Assembly (NCBI GenBank): GCA_963575745.1
Contig: CAUYUJ010018461.1
Location: 47,023-92,022, forward strand
DNA length: 45,000 bases
Direction of reading: 5' to 3'
From: Prorocentrum cordatum
Taxonomy: Eukaryota; Sar; Dinophyceae; Prorocentrales; Prorocentraceae
Shown here: one piece after another, positions 19,450 through 30,442 of the stretch
Layout: every line of letters starts with the position of its first letter
How positions within the stretch are numbered: position 1 is the stretch's first letter
Translations under genes and position numbers: made by a program
Notes under the pieces: model-generated
Databases searched by the model: none
Told to the model about the DNA's origin: nothing
Seen by the model: the letters and a program-made list of their open reading frames with translations, nothing else

Positions 19450-20291
19450 TCACTCACGGCGCCGGCGCTTGTGCGGCCCCTCGTCCTCGTCGTCGCCGAT
19501 GTCCTCCCTCTCCGTCGCGTTCCTCTTGTTGTGGTCAGTCGACGACTTCTCCTCCGTCCACGTGTCCATGAATCGCCGTATTGCGTCTGCAGGCTGTGCA
19601 GCACTGCAGATTGGATGTTGGATGGCGGAGAGCAACATATGTTTGTTGCCGATGATCTGGAACAAGTGCGTGGAGAAAGCGCTTCGTCGGAGCTGGTGCG
19701 CTTTCTGCCCGCACCTCCCGTTGCGCAACCGCTTGTACTCCTGGACCGTTTCCGTGTTCATCCATGACGTATAGTCGTTCATCCACTCCTTGTGGATCTC
19801 TTTCATGTGGCGAGGCGTGAAGATCGCGTCGGAGTCCGGGCCAGGCGTGCGGCGCATGTGATTCGCACGCTGCTCCTCGACGACCCGCAAGAACTCCTCC
19901 AGCTTCGCGGTGATGTGCGGAGCAGCTGCCGCCTCGAAGCGGCCGTCCGACGAGGCTACGATGTTCGCCACTTTGCCGAACAGGAAGTCTCTGCCGATCT
20001 TCTCGAACACCTGCAACGCTGCTTCGGCGGAGGCATCGCTGCCGAAAATGGCGTGGACTCGGGGCGTGGCGGGCCTGCGTACCACGTTGGAGGGGGTGGC
20101 AGGCCGTGCAGCGCTGCTCGGCGGGCTGCGTGTCGATTCCCACGTCAGCGGAGGGTGCGCTGCGGTGATTCGCAGAACCGGCGAAGGTTCAGCCGCGCTC
20201 TCGAGGTCTCGAGGCACAAAGCAGCACCACCTGGTGCCGAGGCTGGCTTTGCAGCACCGCTGAGAGCCTCACTCCGCCAACCTCGGGACAC
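19450..20291 (-). pseudogene. Minus-strand gene of unknown function with spliced-leader relic upstream, copy 2
   Basis: The main frame is open from a GTG at 20217 to the stop at 19450 (255 codons), longer than in copy 1 because the two-base insertion is absent. It adds an N-terminal LESAAEPSPVLRITAAHPPL segment and drops one codon at about 20012. The frame has an upstream TGA near 20265 and no ATG before the internal HMRRTPGPD. The ATG seen in copy 1 at 6720 is GTG here. The start is therefore unresolved and the gene is probably non-functional. About 97% identical to copy 1; several changes alter amino acids. Confidence 0.55.
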
Positions 20292-20324
20292 GAGCGTGAG
20301 CGGCTGTGTGGCAGGGCCTCCAGG

Positions 20325-20345
20325 CTTGAGCCGAAATGGCTACGG
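20325..20345 (-). promoter_or_regulatory. Dinoflagellate spliced-leader relic, antisense, copy 2
   Basis: Identical to the relic at 6754-6774, including the single C-for-T difference from the canonical leader, so it was present before the duplication. Confidence 0.85.
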
Positions 20346-20406
20346 AAGGCACTGCTTGCGGGGGTTCCGGTCCGGCCATCGAGGCTAGCTCGGCATCTGT
20401 CGCAAA

Positions 20407-20895
20407 TTGCTTTTGCTTTGCCTTTTCCAATGCTTTGCTTTTGCTTTTGCTTTGCTTTGCTTTGCGTTGCTTGTGCTTTGCTTTGCTGTTGCTGGTGTTG
20501 TTTTGTTTTGCTTTGCTTTGCTTTGCTGCTATGCTGTGCTATGCTATGTTATGCTGCACTATGCTGTGCTATGCTGTGTTATGCTATGCTGCGCTATGTT
20601 GCGCTATGCTGCGCTACGCTAGGCTGCGCTATGTTATGCTAGGCTATGGTGTGCTATGCTATGCTGCGCTATGCTATGCTATGCGGTGCTAGGCTGCGCT
20701 ATGTTATGCTATGATATGCTATGATATGCTACGTTATGCTGCGCTGTGCTGTGCTATGCTATGCTGGGATATGCTATGATATGCTAAAACTAAGCTAAGC
20801 TAAGCTAGAGTACAGCTACGCGACGCTAAGATGAAGCTAAGCGAAGCTAAGCGAAGCTAAGCTAAACTAAGATGGGATACGCGAAGCTAAGGTAA
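20407..20895. repeat. Pentanucleotide satellite with drifting motif, copy 2
   Basis: Same left-to-right shift as copy 1 (GCTTT to GCTAT to GCTAA types), with different unit numbers. Confidence 0.9.
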
Positions 20896-21009
20896 AAAGG
20901 GGGCGCAACTGGGGGAACCGCGGGGCGGGGGCGGGGAACCGCCCGAGCGGGCAACACTGCTCGGCCCTTTTAAGATAGAGAGTAAGAACCCTTCTAGGCA
21001 GAGCCTGGG

Positions 21010-21240
21010 TAGGGGAAAGTCCGCCCAAAGCGGCCCTCGAAGCATGATGGCATCAGGACGCCCCTCGAAGCATTCAAATCGTGACCCGGTCGTTCAGGGA
21101 TACCGCGGTTGGAAGCAGGGTGGCCCGAGGAAGCCCTGGGAGGCCTCCAGAAGGACCCAAGAAACCTTGAGGAACTTCCGTGGGGCCTCCGAGAGGCTTC
21201 AATGAGGAGCTTCCGCAAAAATATTTGAAAAAAGGATAAG
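21010..21240 (-). repeat. 15-bp-period repeat, antisense, with unique core, copy 2
   Basis: Counterpart of 7385-7640, shorter at the left side. The AT-richer unique stretch to about 21490 holds no recognisable gene. Confidence 0.6.
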
Positions 21241-21489
21241 GGACGAACTCCCAGGATAATGCGATAATGAGGAAGAGGAAGAGGAATCATGAGGGAACGA
21301 TACTCATAACATGATTGGAGCGACGATGCCAGAACACAAGAGTTGTCGTTCAAATTTCAGCTTTACGTTCCTATCCTGCCGTCTGCATGCCGCGCAATGA
21401 CCACGGCGAATGGCGCGAAACGTCAATGCAATCTTGCAAAGTATGTCGGATGGCCTTCGGTCCATCCCGCTACCATGCCTGTCATTTTG

Positions 21490-22100
21490 GATGCGTCCAA
21501 GGGACTCTTTGGATGCCTCGGGTGGGGGTTTTTGGAGGGCTCTTGGGGACTTTTGGGGGGCCCAGGCGACTTCAGGCCCTTTTGGGCTCCGCTTTGGGCG
21601 TCTTGAGGGGGACCTCGGGAACCTCTGGGGGGCTCTTGGGGCCATCTTGGGGCGGAAGGCTCGACGTGTCCGTTCGTGCTCCCCCTCTTTGGCCCCTCTT
21701 GGGGCCCCCTTGGGTGCCTTTTGGGCGGTGTTGGGGGCCTCTTGGACCATCTTGGGCCCTCTTTGGGCGTCTTGGGGCCCTCGTTGGTGTCTTCTGGGCA
21801 GCGTTGGAGCGCGATCGGTGCTTCTTGGGCCGTCTGGGAACGTTGGAAGCTGAAACATACGAGACAGCTAAATTTTGTCAAGCACAAGAGGAATCTCAAC
21901 GACTTTGACCTCTCGGTGCCCTCTTCGAGGTGCTCTTGGGGTTCCCTTGGAGCTTGTTGGGGGTCTCTTCGGCCGTCTTGAGGCCATCTTGGGCGTCTGG
22001 GAGCGATCTTGGAGAGACAGGGGGACCCCCGAAACCGTTTTGGGGGCCTCTTTGGGGCGTCTAGGGTTTGGAGGCCCTCTTGGGCGGGGTTGCCATCCCG
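21490..22100 (+). repeat. 15-bp-period GC-rich repeat with unique core, copy 2
   Basis: Counterpart of 7900-8480, with the same unique island (about 21840-21905). Confidence 0.8.
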
Positions 22101-22265
22101 ACTCCCACGCGACGCACCCCGGAAGTTTTAGAAACGCTTAGGAGTGCCTGGGAAACCTTGGATCTGGGCCCGTAGCAACCTCCACTTTAAAGTGAGCTGG
22201 GACAAGGGCGAGAGATAGCGAGCGTTTGTCCGCGGCCGTTTGTGTTCAAGCGGCCGGCCGCCAGC

Positions 22266-22943
22266 ATGTGGCTTTGCCCCATTGCGAGGCACGCTATTTG
22301 CCATCGAGACCGAAAGCATTTTCGCTGGAGATGCCCCGTCGCTCCCGCGACGACCTCCTACTTTTGGGACTATCGTTACTACGGTATAGCAGAGTTGGAT
22401 ATGGGTTTCGCCGTAGGCGAAGCTGCTGGTTGGGCCTCCCACCCCCCTTCAAACTTGGTAGCGGCGCCGGCCTATGGTGGTCAGCTCTTGCTCTTATTCT
22501 TCATCATCCATGGCGTTATTTGGTGGACTACTGACATGGTGGAACATCAGGGTGCACTGGGTCTGTGCGGAGTAACGTACATAACGTCGCACGACCGCAA
22601 GGACACTTGCAGTGCTACCTCTGCTTTCGCGGAAGTCTCTTACTTCAGTCCTACATCCCTGCGCTACTACACCTACCCACCGACCTACCGCGTTTGGAAG
22701 CTTTTGAAGACACCCAGCATGGCAGCGTGCGATACGATATCGCGCCGCCTCCATTCCCACGCAGGCTTACACCAAAACACCACGAACCCCAACCACTAAT
22801 ATCCGACCACGACATACGGGGCCCTTGGATTGGCAATGCTATTTGTGGCCTTCTACGGGTCGCTATCGGGTGTGCTGTGGGGCGCCTGCGTGTCGGAGAC
22901 GACGCAAAAAACAACCGGCCCACAGTGGGGCCCGGCCGGTTGA
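22266..22943 (+). pseudogene. Small two-TM ORF upstream of Copia gag, copy 2
   Basis: The ATG at 22266 opens MWLCPIARHAICHRDRKHF. The frame stays open through the first membrane segment (LLLLFFIIHGVIWW) to a TAA at 22797-22799, where copy 1 has a Ser codon. After that stop the same frame continues with the second hydrophobic segment (LGLAMLFVAFYGSLSGVLW) to 22943. The two copies are broken at different points, so an ancestral protein of about 225-235 residues with two membrane spans can be inferred. Function unknown. Confidence 0.5.
22912..22942. other. GC-rich hairpin before gag, copy 2
   Basis: Same CAACCGGCC/GGCCGGTTG stem as at 9312-9342. Confidence 0.6.
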
Positions 22944-23003
22944 ATACCTTTCCGCGAATTCGTTTGAGAGGTGCATGCCTGGATTAACGTGACCACGGGC
23001 ACT

Positions 23004-23573
23004 ATGTTGCCCCCCCAACAGGATGCAACACTGCAGCGTGGTCTGGGAGGTCTCGCGCGGACCATAACCATGAGAGTTTCCCCCGCAGCCGTCACTTTTG
23101 GCGTTAACGTGGACGGTCGCCACACTGATGGCGTCGCTTACATCATGTTCCTCCTCGGCACGACGTTTGAGAACTTCGTGGAAGAGCGCCAACTCAACTC
23201 GGGAACGGCTCTCATCGACTTTCGCGTCCACGCGGGGGAACGGATCGACCAGGCGCTAGCACGCTTCGAATTAGCCCGTTATGAGGCTGAGTCGGCAGGC
23301 TTTGACATCCCCAACTTCCAAATCCTAGCAGCCATCCTGTTCCGAGCTGCAGCTGCCCGGAACTTTACCGGACACTTTACTGCAAGTGGGAAGGAGATTG
23401 GAATGCTTGATTGGGCCAGCCTATCCGTTATCGTGTGGCCTTGGTTGGTCCGGCCTATCCGTTGTCGCGCGGCAGAGGGGAAGTGCGGCGCCAGCGCCGA
23501 CTCCAGCATCAGCACCGACCCCAGCACAGCCACCAGTACGACTGCGTCTTCTACTCCACCTGATCAACCCTAG
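23004..23573 (+). pseudogene. gag: Ty1/Copia gag, N-terminal part, copy 2
   Basis: Open from the ATG at 23004 (the frame extends upstream to 22971, with HAWINVTTGTML, which also fits gag) to a TAG at 23571-23573. Same gag motifs as copy 1 with about 30 base differences over 570. It is interrupted by the same pyrimidine-rich segment. Confidence 0.7.
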
Positions 23574-24151
23574 GCACGCCTGGGGGGCCTGATTCGGAAG
23601 TCCATGGGTGGCCGGTGCTCTGCGCCTCCCCCCTGTTCCTCCCTCCTCTCGTTTTCTTGCTCGCGTTTTTTTTGGGGGGCCGCCCACCCAGCGGTCGCGC
23701 GCGCCCTGTCTCCCCCGCCCCTGCGTGGCGGGACTCGGGCAGGCATCGTGGCGCACGCCCTGCCACAAGAGCTCAACTGTTCACTGATCGCTGCTTTCGC
23801 TTTTCCTGTCCTTGGAGGTTGCTCGTGTGGGACCTTGTGCTTGTACCGACTACAGGTTGGTTTGCGCGCGCGCGAGTTCACTCCCCTTTTCTTGCTTCTG
23901 CTGGCTTTGTTTTCTTGTCTTTTGCTCTCTGTCTCTCTCTGTTTCTTGTGGCTCCATTTTTGTGCACGTAGTGCTGCAGCCTCGTAGTTGTCCCTCCTCT
24001 TCTCTGGGGGCGCTGTCCTGCGCTTTCTCCTCCTTTTCCTTGTTTCAAGGTTCCGTTTCCTGGTCGTTTCGCGGCGTGCTTTCTATAGCTTGCGCGCGGT
24101 ATTTCGTGTCTCCGCGGATCTGCGACCATTTGTTTTTCTCTTCCGTTTCAG
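23574..24151 (+). other. Pyrimidine-rich intron-like insertion inside gag, copy 2
   Basis: Counterpart of 9974-10555, ending in TTTTTCTCTTCCGTTTCAG at 24151. Confidence 0.45.
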
Positions 24152-25082
24152 GCTGCATCGCAGCTTCGCTGACGTGTACTACAGGCATCGAAGCTGAGGT
24201 GGTCAGATGTTTTGCGGTGGCCATAACATTATTATGTTCAGAGCCTTCGGAGTGGGGACGTCGCGTGCACAACACTTCCTACAGCCAAATAGCCACCACA
24301 TGCCGAGCAACCAATCAACAACTTGATGCTGCACTTGGACGCATGAGGTCACGTGCCCACTTGCTGAGCGACCCCGTGGCAACATCGGTGGTATCTTTAG
24401 CCGCGGTCGCCGCGCCGAAACTTTTCATATAGATACTAATGCAGGGCAACTGCTACAAATGTCCGGAATGATGATCCGCAACCTACAGAGACCACCATTT
24501 TATTAGCCCAAAGTAGTGGTGCGCCTACGGGGTCGCCAGACTCCTGGGCTAGATATCAGGGGCCGTCGGCTGCGGCGGCCCCTGCACAAGGCACTGACTG
24601 CCCTTGTAGGCTCAGCGGGGCAACCCGCCGAGTCTGACTTTGGCTCTGGAACCGACGCCGACACGCCATCGGATGATGAAACGGCTGCCCCAGACTACTC
24701 CAACATGCCTACGTATTTTACAGAAGAACAACAAGCTCAATGGCTATTTCCATGATATCAGAAGCAGAAGCGCGGGTGTATACGTTTTATGAAGAAGCCA
24801 GTTCGTAAAGTACGAGGCGCTATTCGACGGGCGCTTAGGGTGAAGGGCAAGGGTCGAGGCAAGAGCGAGGGCAAACGACTGCGATGGCATGGCAGAGGTA
24901 TGCTGGCATTCCTGGCGTCCCTTACCGGACCGCACTATGAAGAATTATTTCTGGGGGCAGGTAGGGGCCGTGTGCGCACCTCAGGATAGGGTGAGGGACG
25001 TCGGGGCAACCCGAAATATGCTAATGGCAAAACCATGGAATGCGACATCTGCCATCTTACATAACATGTCCGCCGTGTATGC
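24152..25082 (+). pseudogene. gag: Copia gag, C-terminal part with CCHC zinc knuckle, copy 2
   Basis: Same layout as copy 1: acidic SGTDADTPSDDE stretch, EEQQAQWL, basic KKPVRKVRGAIRRALR, and the knuckle at 25041-25082. The same three stops are present. Copy 2 has also lost one base near 24450 and gained four near 24597, which together restore the frame. One knuckle-adjacent residue differs (R to L). Confidence 0.75.
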
Positions 25083-25430
25083 CCCCGAGGTGCTGGGAGA
25101 GGCAGGGGTCCGTCAATGCAGTTGCTTCAAACCGATCCGGACATGCAGCGTATCGATTGGGAGACGCTATTGGCCCACCCTGCAGACAATCTTACCGCAG
25201 TCGTCAAGTTCATGGCTGCCAGGTGTCTAAGTGCCAGCATGTCCCTCGAGAGATATGCCGATGGGCTCTCCGAGGAGATCTGTGCTGGCCACGACGAGAT
25301 AAACATGGCAGACTGGCGCGGCGTGCCCATCGCGGGGGAACCTGCGCAGATCGACTTTGTTGTGGATTTCCACATGTCCGACGTCCAACGTGCGTGGGAT
25401 TCGCCTCGATATGTTGGGCTTTACTGACCA
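25083..25430 (+). other. Unrecognised link between gag and the RT end, copy 2
   Basis: Counterpart of 11485-11843; the frame at 25116-25427 is open. No protease, integrase or RT core motif is visible. Confidence 0.5.
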
Positions 25431-26600
25431 ATGCATCGAGCGGTATCTGGAATGTGTATCCAAGATACAGGGATGCTTGGATTCCGACGCAAACGGTCAT
25501 CATCGCCCAAGCCGCGAGCCACCGAGCCTCGGTCGAATGCGCCGGTCGATAAACCCGCATCTCGACACTCTGCGTCGGTTGCAAAACCCACGCCCGACGC
25601 CTACGGCATCGCCTGCGATGCCCCCCCACATGGCGATATTCCTGGCATCGAGGATACTTCTTTCACCGACAGGGATTATGAGGATGCTGGCGTCCTTGGG
25701 CCAGAGGCCGCCAGTGTCCTCATGGAGATCTTGTATCTGGCCCGCTGCTGCAGGTTCGATGTCATGCATCCTTTTTGTATGCTCGCAAGGGAGATTACCA
25801 AGTGGAGCTACGCTTGTGATGAACGGTTGCGTCGGTTGGTTTGCTACTTCAAATCGTCGGAATTTAGTGTTTACGTGGATGGATTGGTGATGCATCGAAT
25901 CGAATCTCGATCGTGTTTTTCACTGATGCTTCGTTTGCGGACTGCGTTAACACATCAAAGTCCACTGGTGTCTTTGTCGCACTTGTGGGGCCCAGCGCGT
26001 TTGCCCCCCTGAATTCCGCATGCAAGAATCAGACCGTGGTCTCTCACTCCTCCGCGGAGTCGGAGATCGTGGCGCTGGATGCAGCGCTACGAACGGAGGG
26101 TCTGCCTCTCTTGTCATTTTGGGAAGCGGCAGTACGCTCCACGCCCAGTGACACGTCGCTGGCGGCCAAGAAGAAGCGTCGCAAACCGCCGCCACGACGG
26201 GCGTCGCCCACGCGCGCGTCCTCTCCCCGCACTCGGTCATCAACGCGGATTGCGCGCCCGTCACCACCATCCTCCAGCAACAACATAGTGCGCGATGGCG
26301 TCGTACTACATGTTATTCGTTCTGATCCCACCGCGACGCCACCGCCTGTGGTCAATCGTATTGTGGCTGAAGACAACGAGGCTGTCATTGTTATAGTGCG
26401 CCAAGGACGGGCACCGGCGCGTCGCCGTCTCCATCGTGCACATCGCATCAATGTGGATTGGATTACGGAAGCATGTCACCATGAGCACATGCAACTAACG
26501 TGTGTGGGCACAAAAGAACATGTAGCTGACATGATGACACATCACTTCGAGCCTAAGAAGTCTCGGGTCTGGCAGGGTCTACTTGGGTTGCCATTCGTTT
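25431..26600 (+). pseudogene. pol: Copia reverse transcriptase C-terminus and RNase H, copy 2
   Basis: The RT end is open in one frame (25431-26012) and RNase H in another (from 25913), so the frameshift near 25915 is shared with copy 1. Within RNase H this copy is intact: FFTDASFADCVNTSKSTGVF, CKNQTVVSHSSAESEIVALD, ALRTEGLPLLSFWEAAV, a Lys/Arg/Ser-rich insert (26160-26280), then VAEDNEAVIVIVRQG and HRAHRINVDWITEACHHEHM. It retains residues copy 1 has lost. Confidence 0.8.
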
Positions 26601-28962
26601 TACCTGCCGTTGCGGAGACCGCCAAGACGCCGGAGATCGCCAAGACTGCCCCTTCTGCCCCGGGCACTTTGTCCAATAGTATCTCTGTCCCGGCAGTCGT
26701 TCGCACGCGTGTGTTTGTTGCTCGTTGCACACCTGATCCGCCGTCCCCCCGTAACTGTTTTCAGCCTCCCACGATGCCGCGCGCGCCTCTCTCCCTCGCT
26801 CCTGCGGACAGAGGTCACCCAGCCAACGCGAATCGGCCAACGACGGCGGCTCCTCCTCACAAGCTGCAGGGGATGCAGATTGGAGGGCTCGCTCAAGCTT
26901 GCGCCGATGGCAACGTCCGCGCCGGGCCCGCCTTCGAGTCTCAACTCGCTCGTCGCCGCCACGTCGCCGGGGGGGTGAGCCATGACCTTGAAACCGAGAG
27001 CTGGCCTAACGGGAGTGCACAGTGTTGGCTTCGCTCCAGTAAGCAGGGCTTGCTTGCTGCGGCATCTCAGGTGGCGCAGGAAACGGCGAACTTGGTCGCT
27101 GGGGATAACCCTCCGAGTCGTGATCTTGCCATTGCTACCCCATGAATGGCATTCTTCTTCGTCTGGATCACGGTCTTGGGACTATACCTCAAAGACTCGT
27201 GGATCGACGCCTCGATCCGTCAGTATCCAGACTTCCTGTGCTCCAACCCACGCGCCGCCAACACCGACGCCCCCACATGTCCCCCCAAGGATGTCTGTGC
27301 GCGGGTCGCCAGTGGCGTGTGGAAGGTCCCACGGATGCCGTGGGGTAGGGTTGGACGCGCGTTGCTCGGCGGCTCTGCTGCTGCGACCATCGACGATGCC
27401 TTTCAGTTGTACATGCTACCAGGCCCTCCGGGTCCCATGCCGTTGTTCGTCCGCGATGATGGACTCACGGCGTGCAATTTTTCGACGCAGGATCGCGCGC
27501 GTGTCAAGTTGCCAACTGAACCGCCCGCGGCTCCACGTGCGTCAGATATGGCGGGGCGCGTCGGCAAGTTTGCCGAGTCACTTCAGCGCGCGTGTTGTCG
27601 TGTCTTCCACGTGCTCCTCCTCTGGCGGGACTATGCAGTCAAGGCCTCTTCATGGATCACCTCCCGTGGAGGCTTTGGCGGCGACATCTGTCACCCTGCG
27701 CCGGTGGCGACACTCGCAGAGGACAACGTCACATTTCAGAGTGCATGTGCGTTGAACCCTTGCGACCCGACGTGGCAGCCGTGGGGGCCCAGTCACTGCT
27801 GCCCAGAGGACGTCCCTGAGGAACGGAACGCCGGTGGATTCGATCGTAATCCATTCGGCCCTGATGCCACTGCCACACGCTGGTTTGCCTTTGCGAACGG
27901 TCGGTGTCTCCTGTGCATGATGAGTAACGATGGTTGGGCACCAGTGATGAAGGAAGATTTCGGCCTCGCCGTCATCCATGCACTTGGCCCCGGCGGCCGC
28001 GCATTCAAATGGGTCAACTTGGGCAGCGACTCGACCTGCCTCGTGGCACCCAGTGGATCGTCAAAAAAGAAGACAAAGACACCGTGCGCTGGCATCGACC
28101 AGATGAACGCCGCCAATTTACGGCGGCAAAGCACTTGGGCATCCAACCCTGCGTTCGCGTCTCTCGTCTGTCCCTGGGCGCGCGATTACCAGTGCCGAGT
28201 TGGCGCTACATTGGAAGATGTCAGTACCTGGATGCGGGGCGATATCCTGTTTTGGGCGCTGTCGCGTGACAATTGCAAACGTTACTGGCTTGAACACGAT
28301 GCGCCTGTGGTATGTGACCTGCCGTTGTTACCCGAGGCCGGTGGCGGCGCGCTCTGGAACCAGCGGCTGCGCGTGAAGCGTATCATTTCGATGCGATTGC
28401 GGCTCCAGCTGCGCCGCGCAACGCCGAGCAGCGGACCGGCATTGAGCGTGTCCGCGCGGCTCGGGCGCTCGACGTGGCCGGCAAGCGTGACGCATGCCGT
28501 GACCTCAACGAGGTCATTTGGGCGTATTGGGCAGATGCCTTCCCTGTTCCCTGCTTGCGCCGAACAGCGCCACTACCTGCGTGGCCTGAGCGTATTCCTC
28601 TGGTGGGATGGCATTGACATCGCTACGGATGGCAAGTGGATGAAGCTCGCACCGCATCGAGCTCGCGCACCTGTGCCCGAAGGGTATGAGCTTAGGTGCT
28701 TACCTTCGCAAGGAATGGTGGTCTTGGTGATCCCTGAGCACGTCGAGGTGGATATATCCCGCTGTGTTGAAGTTTCTGTTTCCGCTGTCCTACGGTCATG
28801 GGCCCTGGCAAGGCCCGCCAATGGGAACTGCCTGACAAGTTCGACGAGCTCATGAGTGAGATTATCCCAATGTTCACAGGCCGAGGTCTTGCCGTTTTAC
28901 CCGCGGACCAGAGGGCCAAATCCCAAGACCGCCCACGCACCAACTCTTGGCATCCACAGAAG
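26601..28962 (+). pseudogene. Long C-terminal extension after Copia RNase H, copy 2
   Basis: The RNase H frame continues without break to a single TGA (27143-27145), where copy 1 reads TGG, and then stays open to 28855. The continuous frame from 25913 to 28855 is thus 981 codons with one stop. It carries a Pro/Ala linker, then LGLYLKDSWIDASIRQYPDF, FAESLQRACCRVFHVLLLW, GRCLLCMMSNDGWAPVMKED, TWMRGDILFWALSRDNCKRY and SVFLWWDGIDIATDGKWM. No family recognised. The part at about 28370-28540 is out of the ancestral frame. At about 28795 the coding frame shifts again (KARQWELPDKFDELMSEIIP). Confidence 0.5.
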
Positions 28963-29670
28963 ACGGATCACGACCTTGTGCAGTTGACGCACCAGTTTAA
29001 GCACGCCGCCACTCTGAGGAATCTCAACGCGGCACCGCTGTCACTGCCGACGCAGCCATTCCCGTTCCGTCATCCGTTGATCCAGCCTGTCGACGACGAC
29101 CAAGGCCACGCCCATGCCATGGCGAAGCGTGAAGCTCTCCGTGTGCGCCTGGAGCAATCCACGCAGTTCCAATGGACCAAGGGTCTGGCTGCTCTGCAGG
29201 TCAAGTCCCCCGGCGAGCAGGATATGGCCGCGTGGATGCATCGTGTCGCAGGATTTGGCCAAATCATCGGCGATCGCCTTATCCGGTACCCCTGCCGGAG
29301 GCGACTCCTGCATCTGAATCCGCCCCTGCCGCTCCGACCCCTCGGGGCCAGGTGCCCGACCTGGCTTCCGCACATGCGGATGCGACAACGCTAGGGGGTG
29401 CTCCACCTGCGTGCACTCAGGCCATCCCTACCGCGCATGGTCACGACTGGGATGGCGAAACCGTTTTCTTTCCGAGGCAGAATCGAGATGCTACTCTTCA
29501 TGTGCGGTCATCTTCGAGCGCCTCAGTGGTCTGCTGGATGATTTTCCCGAGATATGGGCCTCATGGTCTTCCCCCGAGCGTGACTTCATCAAGACTACGG
29601 CCAAGAGGGCGTGCCAGGTACGCCATGCCGCCGCATGGTTGGCATTGCAACAGTTCATCCATTAAGTAGA
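28963..29670 (+). pseudogene. Continuation of the extension into single-copy DNA
   Basis: This follows the right duplication boundary and is the true continuation of the segment cut off in unit 1. Frame 28798-29394 reads RTNSWHPQKTDHDLVQLTHQ, then AMAKREALRVRLEQSTQF and QDMAAWMHRVAGFGQIIGD. After shifts it reads HDWDGETVFFPRQNRDATL (29440s) and FERLSGLLDDFPEIWASW (29510-29670). At least three frame changes make it non-functional. No domain recognised. Confidence 0.45.
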
Positions 29671-30442
29671 TCAAACAAGCGGCGCCGATTCGTGCCAGTG
29701 AAGAATCCGGAGTTATCGATGGTCAACGCGATGTCAACGCGGACTACATCGAGGAATTTACCACATGGTTTTGTATTCAGTCGGCTTCGCAGACGGAGGA
29801 GCCGCCGGATCCTCCTTCGGTGGCTCCCGGTACCTGCTGGTGGCTCCGTGACCGCGCCGCCGCCTCCGCCCGCGTACCCTCCGCCACAGGAGGATGATGC
29901 TATGGCGGGTGCGACCTCCAAGCAGCCGCCGCCCGAGCTGGCGCGGTCGGTGCAATTGTCACCCGCGCCACCCGCGTCGGTGGCAGCACCCGCATCCACA
30001 ATGGCACCACCGCTACCCAATGTGGCGACACCGACGGATCGACCTACTCCGCCGCCTCTTCCGCCATCTACTCCGGCACTGGATGCGCGCGAGCCGGAGG
30101 CCCCTCCCACAGACGCACAGACGCCTGCGGAGCCCGTGAAATTCAATATCATGGGTGCGCACGACTGTTGCGCACGATCGCAGCGCGAGACTGTGGATAC
30201 ATTGGAGGACGAGAGCACGTTTGGAATCGCCCCCAGAGAGTGTGCCATTCGTGCTAAGATGCCTGACCCATTCCCTTGGGTCCCTCCGCCCTTGCGTGGA
30301 CACAGTCAATGCAAGTCGTGCGTGGATAATGCGGAGTACGCAAAGAGTTTGTACTACGATGACTGCGTCATCAAGCGCGCTCCCGGCCTCCACAACAGCG
30401 GTGGACCACCTTCTTACTGGTCCACGCTGCCCTGGCCTCAAC
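29671..30442 (+). pseudogene. Protein-like segment, Pro-rich then Cys-containing
   Basis: One frame at about 29680-29850 reads ASEESGVIDGQRDVNADYIE and FTTWFCIQSASQTEEPPDPP. Another (to 30468) gives a long Pro/Ala/Thr-rich linker and then FGIAPRECAIRAKMPDPFPW, RGHSQCKSCVDNAEYAKSLY and YDDCVIKRAPGLHNSGGPPS. The last part may be the N-terminus of the Tpt1-like protein that follows in another frame; an intron or a frameshift near 30440-30465 would join them. Confidence 0.4.

Larger units (their letters stand above)
15371..28962. repeat. Tandem segmental duplication, unit 2 (13.59 kb)
   Basis: Second copy of the unit at 1600-15370, same order and orientation. It is about 180 bases shorter, mainly in the TATG microsatellite and through a 60-base deletion next to it. 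Its right end continues into unduplicated sequence at 28963. Confidence 0.95.

Noticed and set aside
6512-20217. GTG or TTG starts for the minus-strand gene and for several gag-region ORFs
   Set aside because: Eukaryotic nuclear genes normally use ATG; these start calls reflect bacterial rules, so the N-termini are left open.
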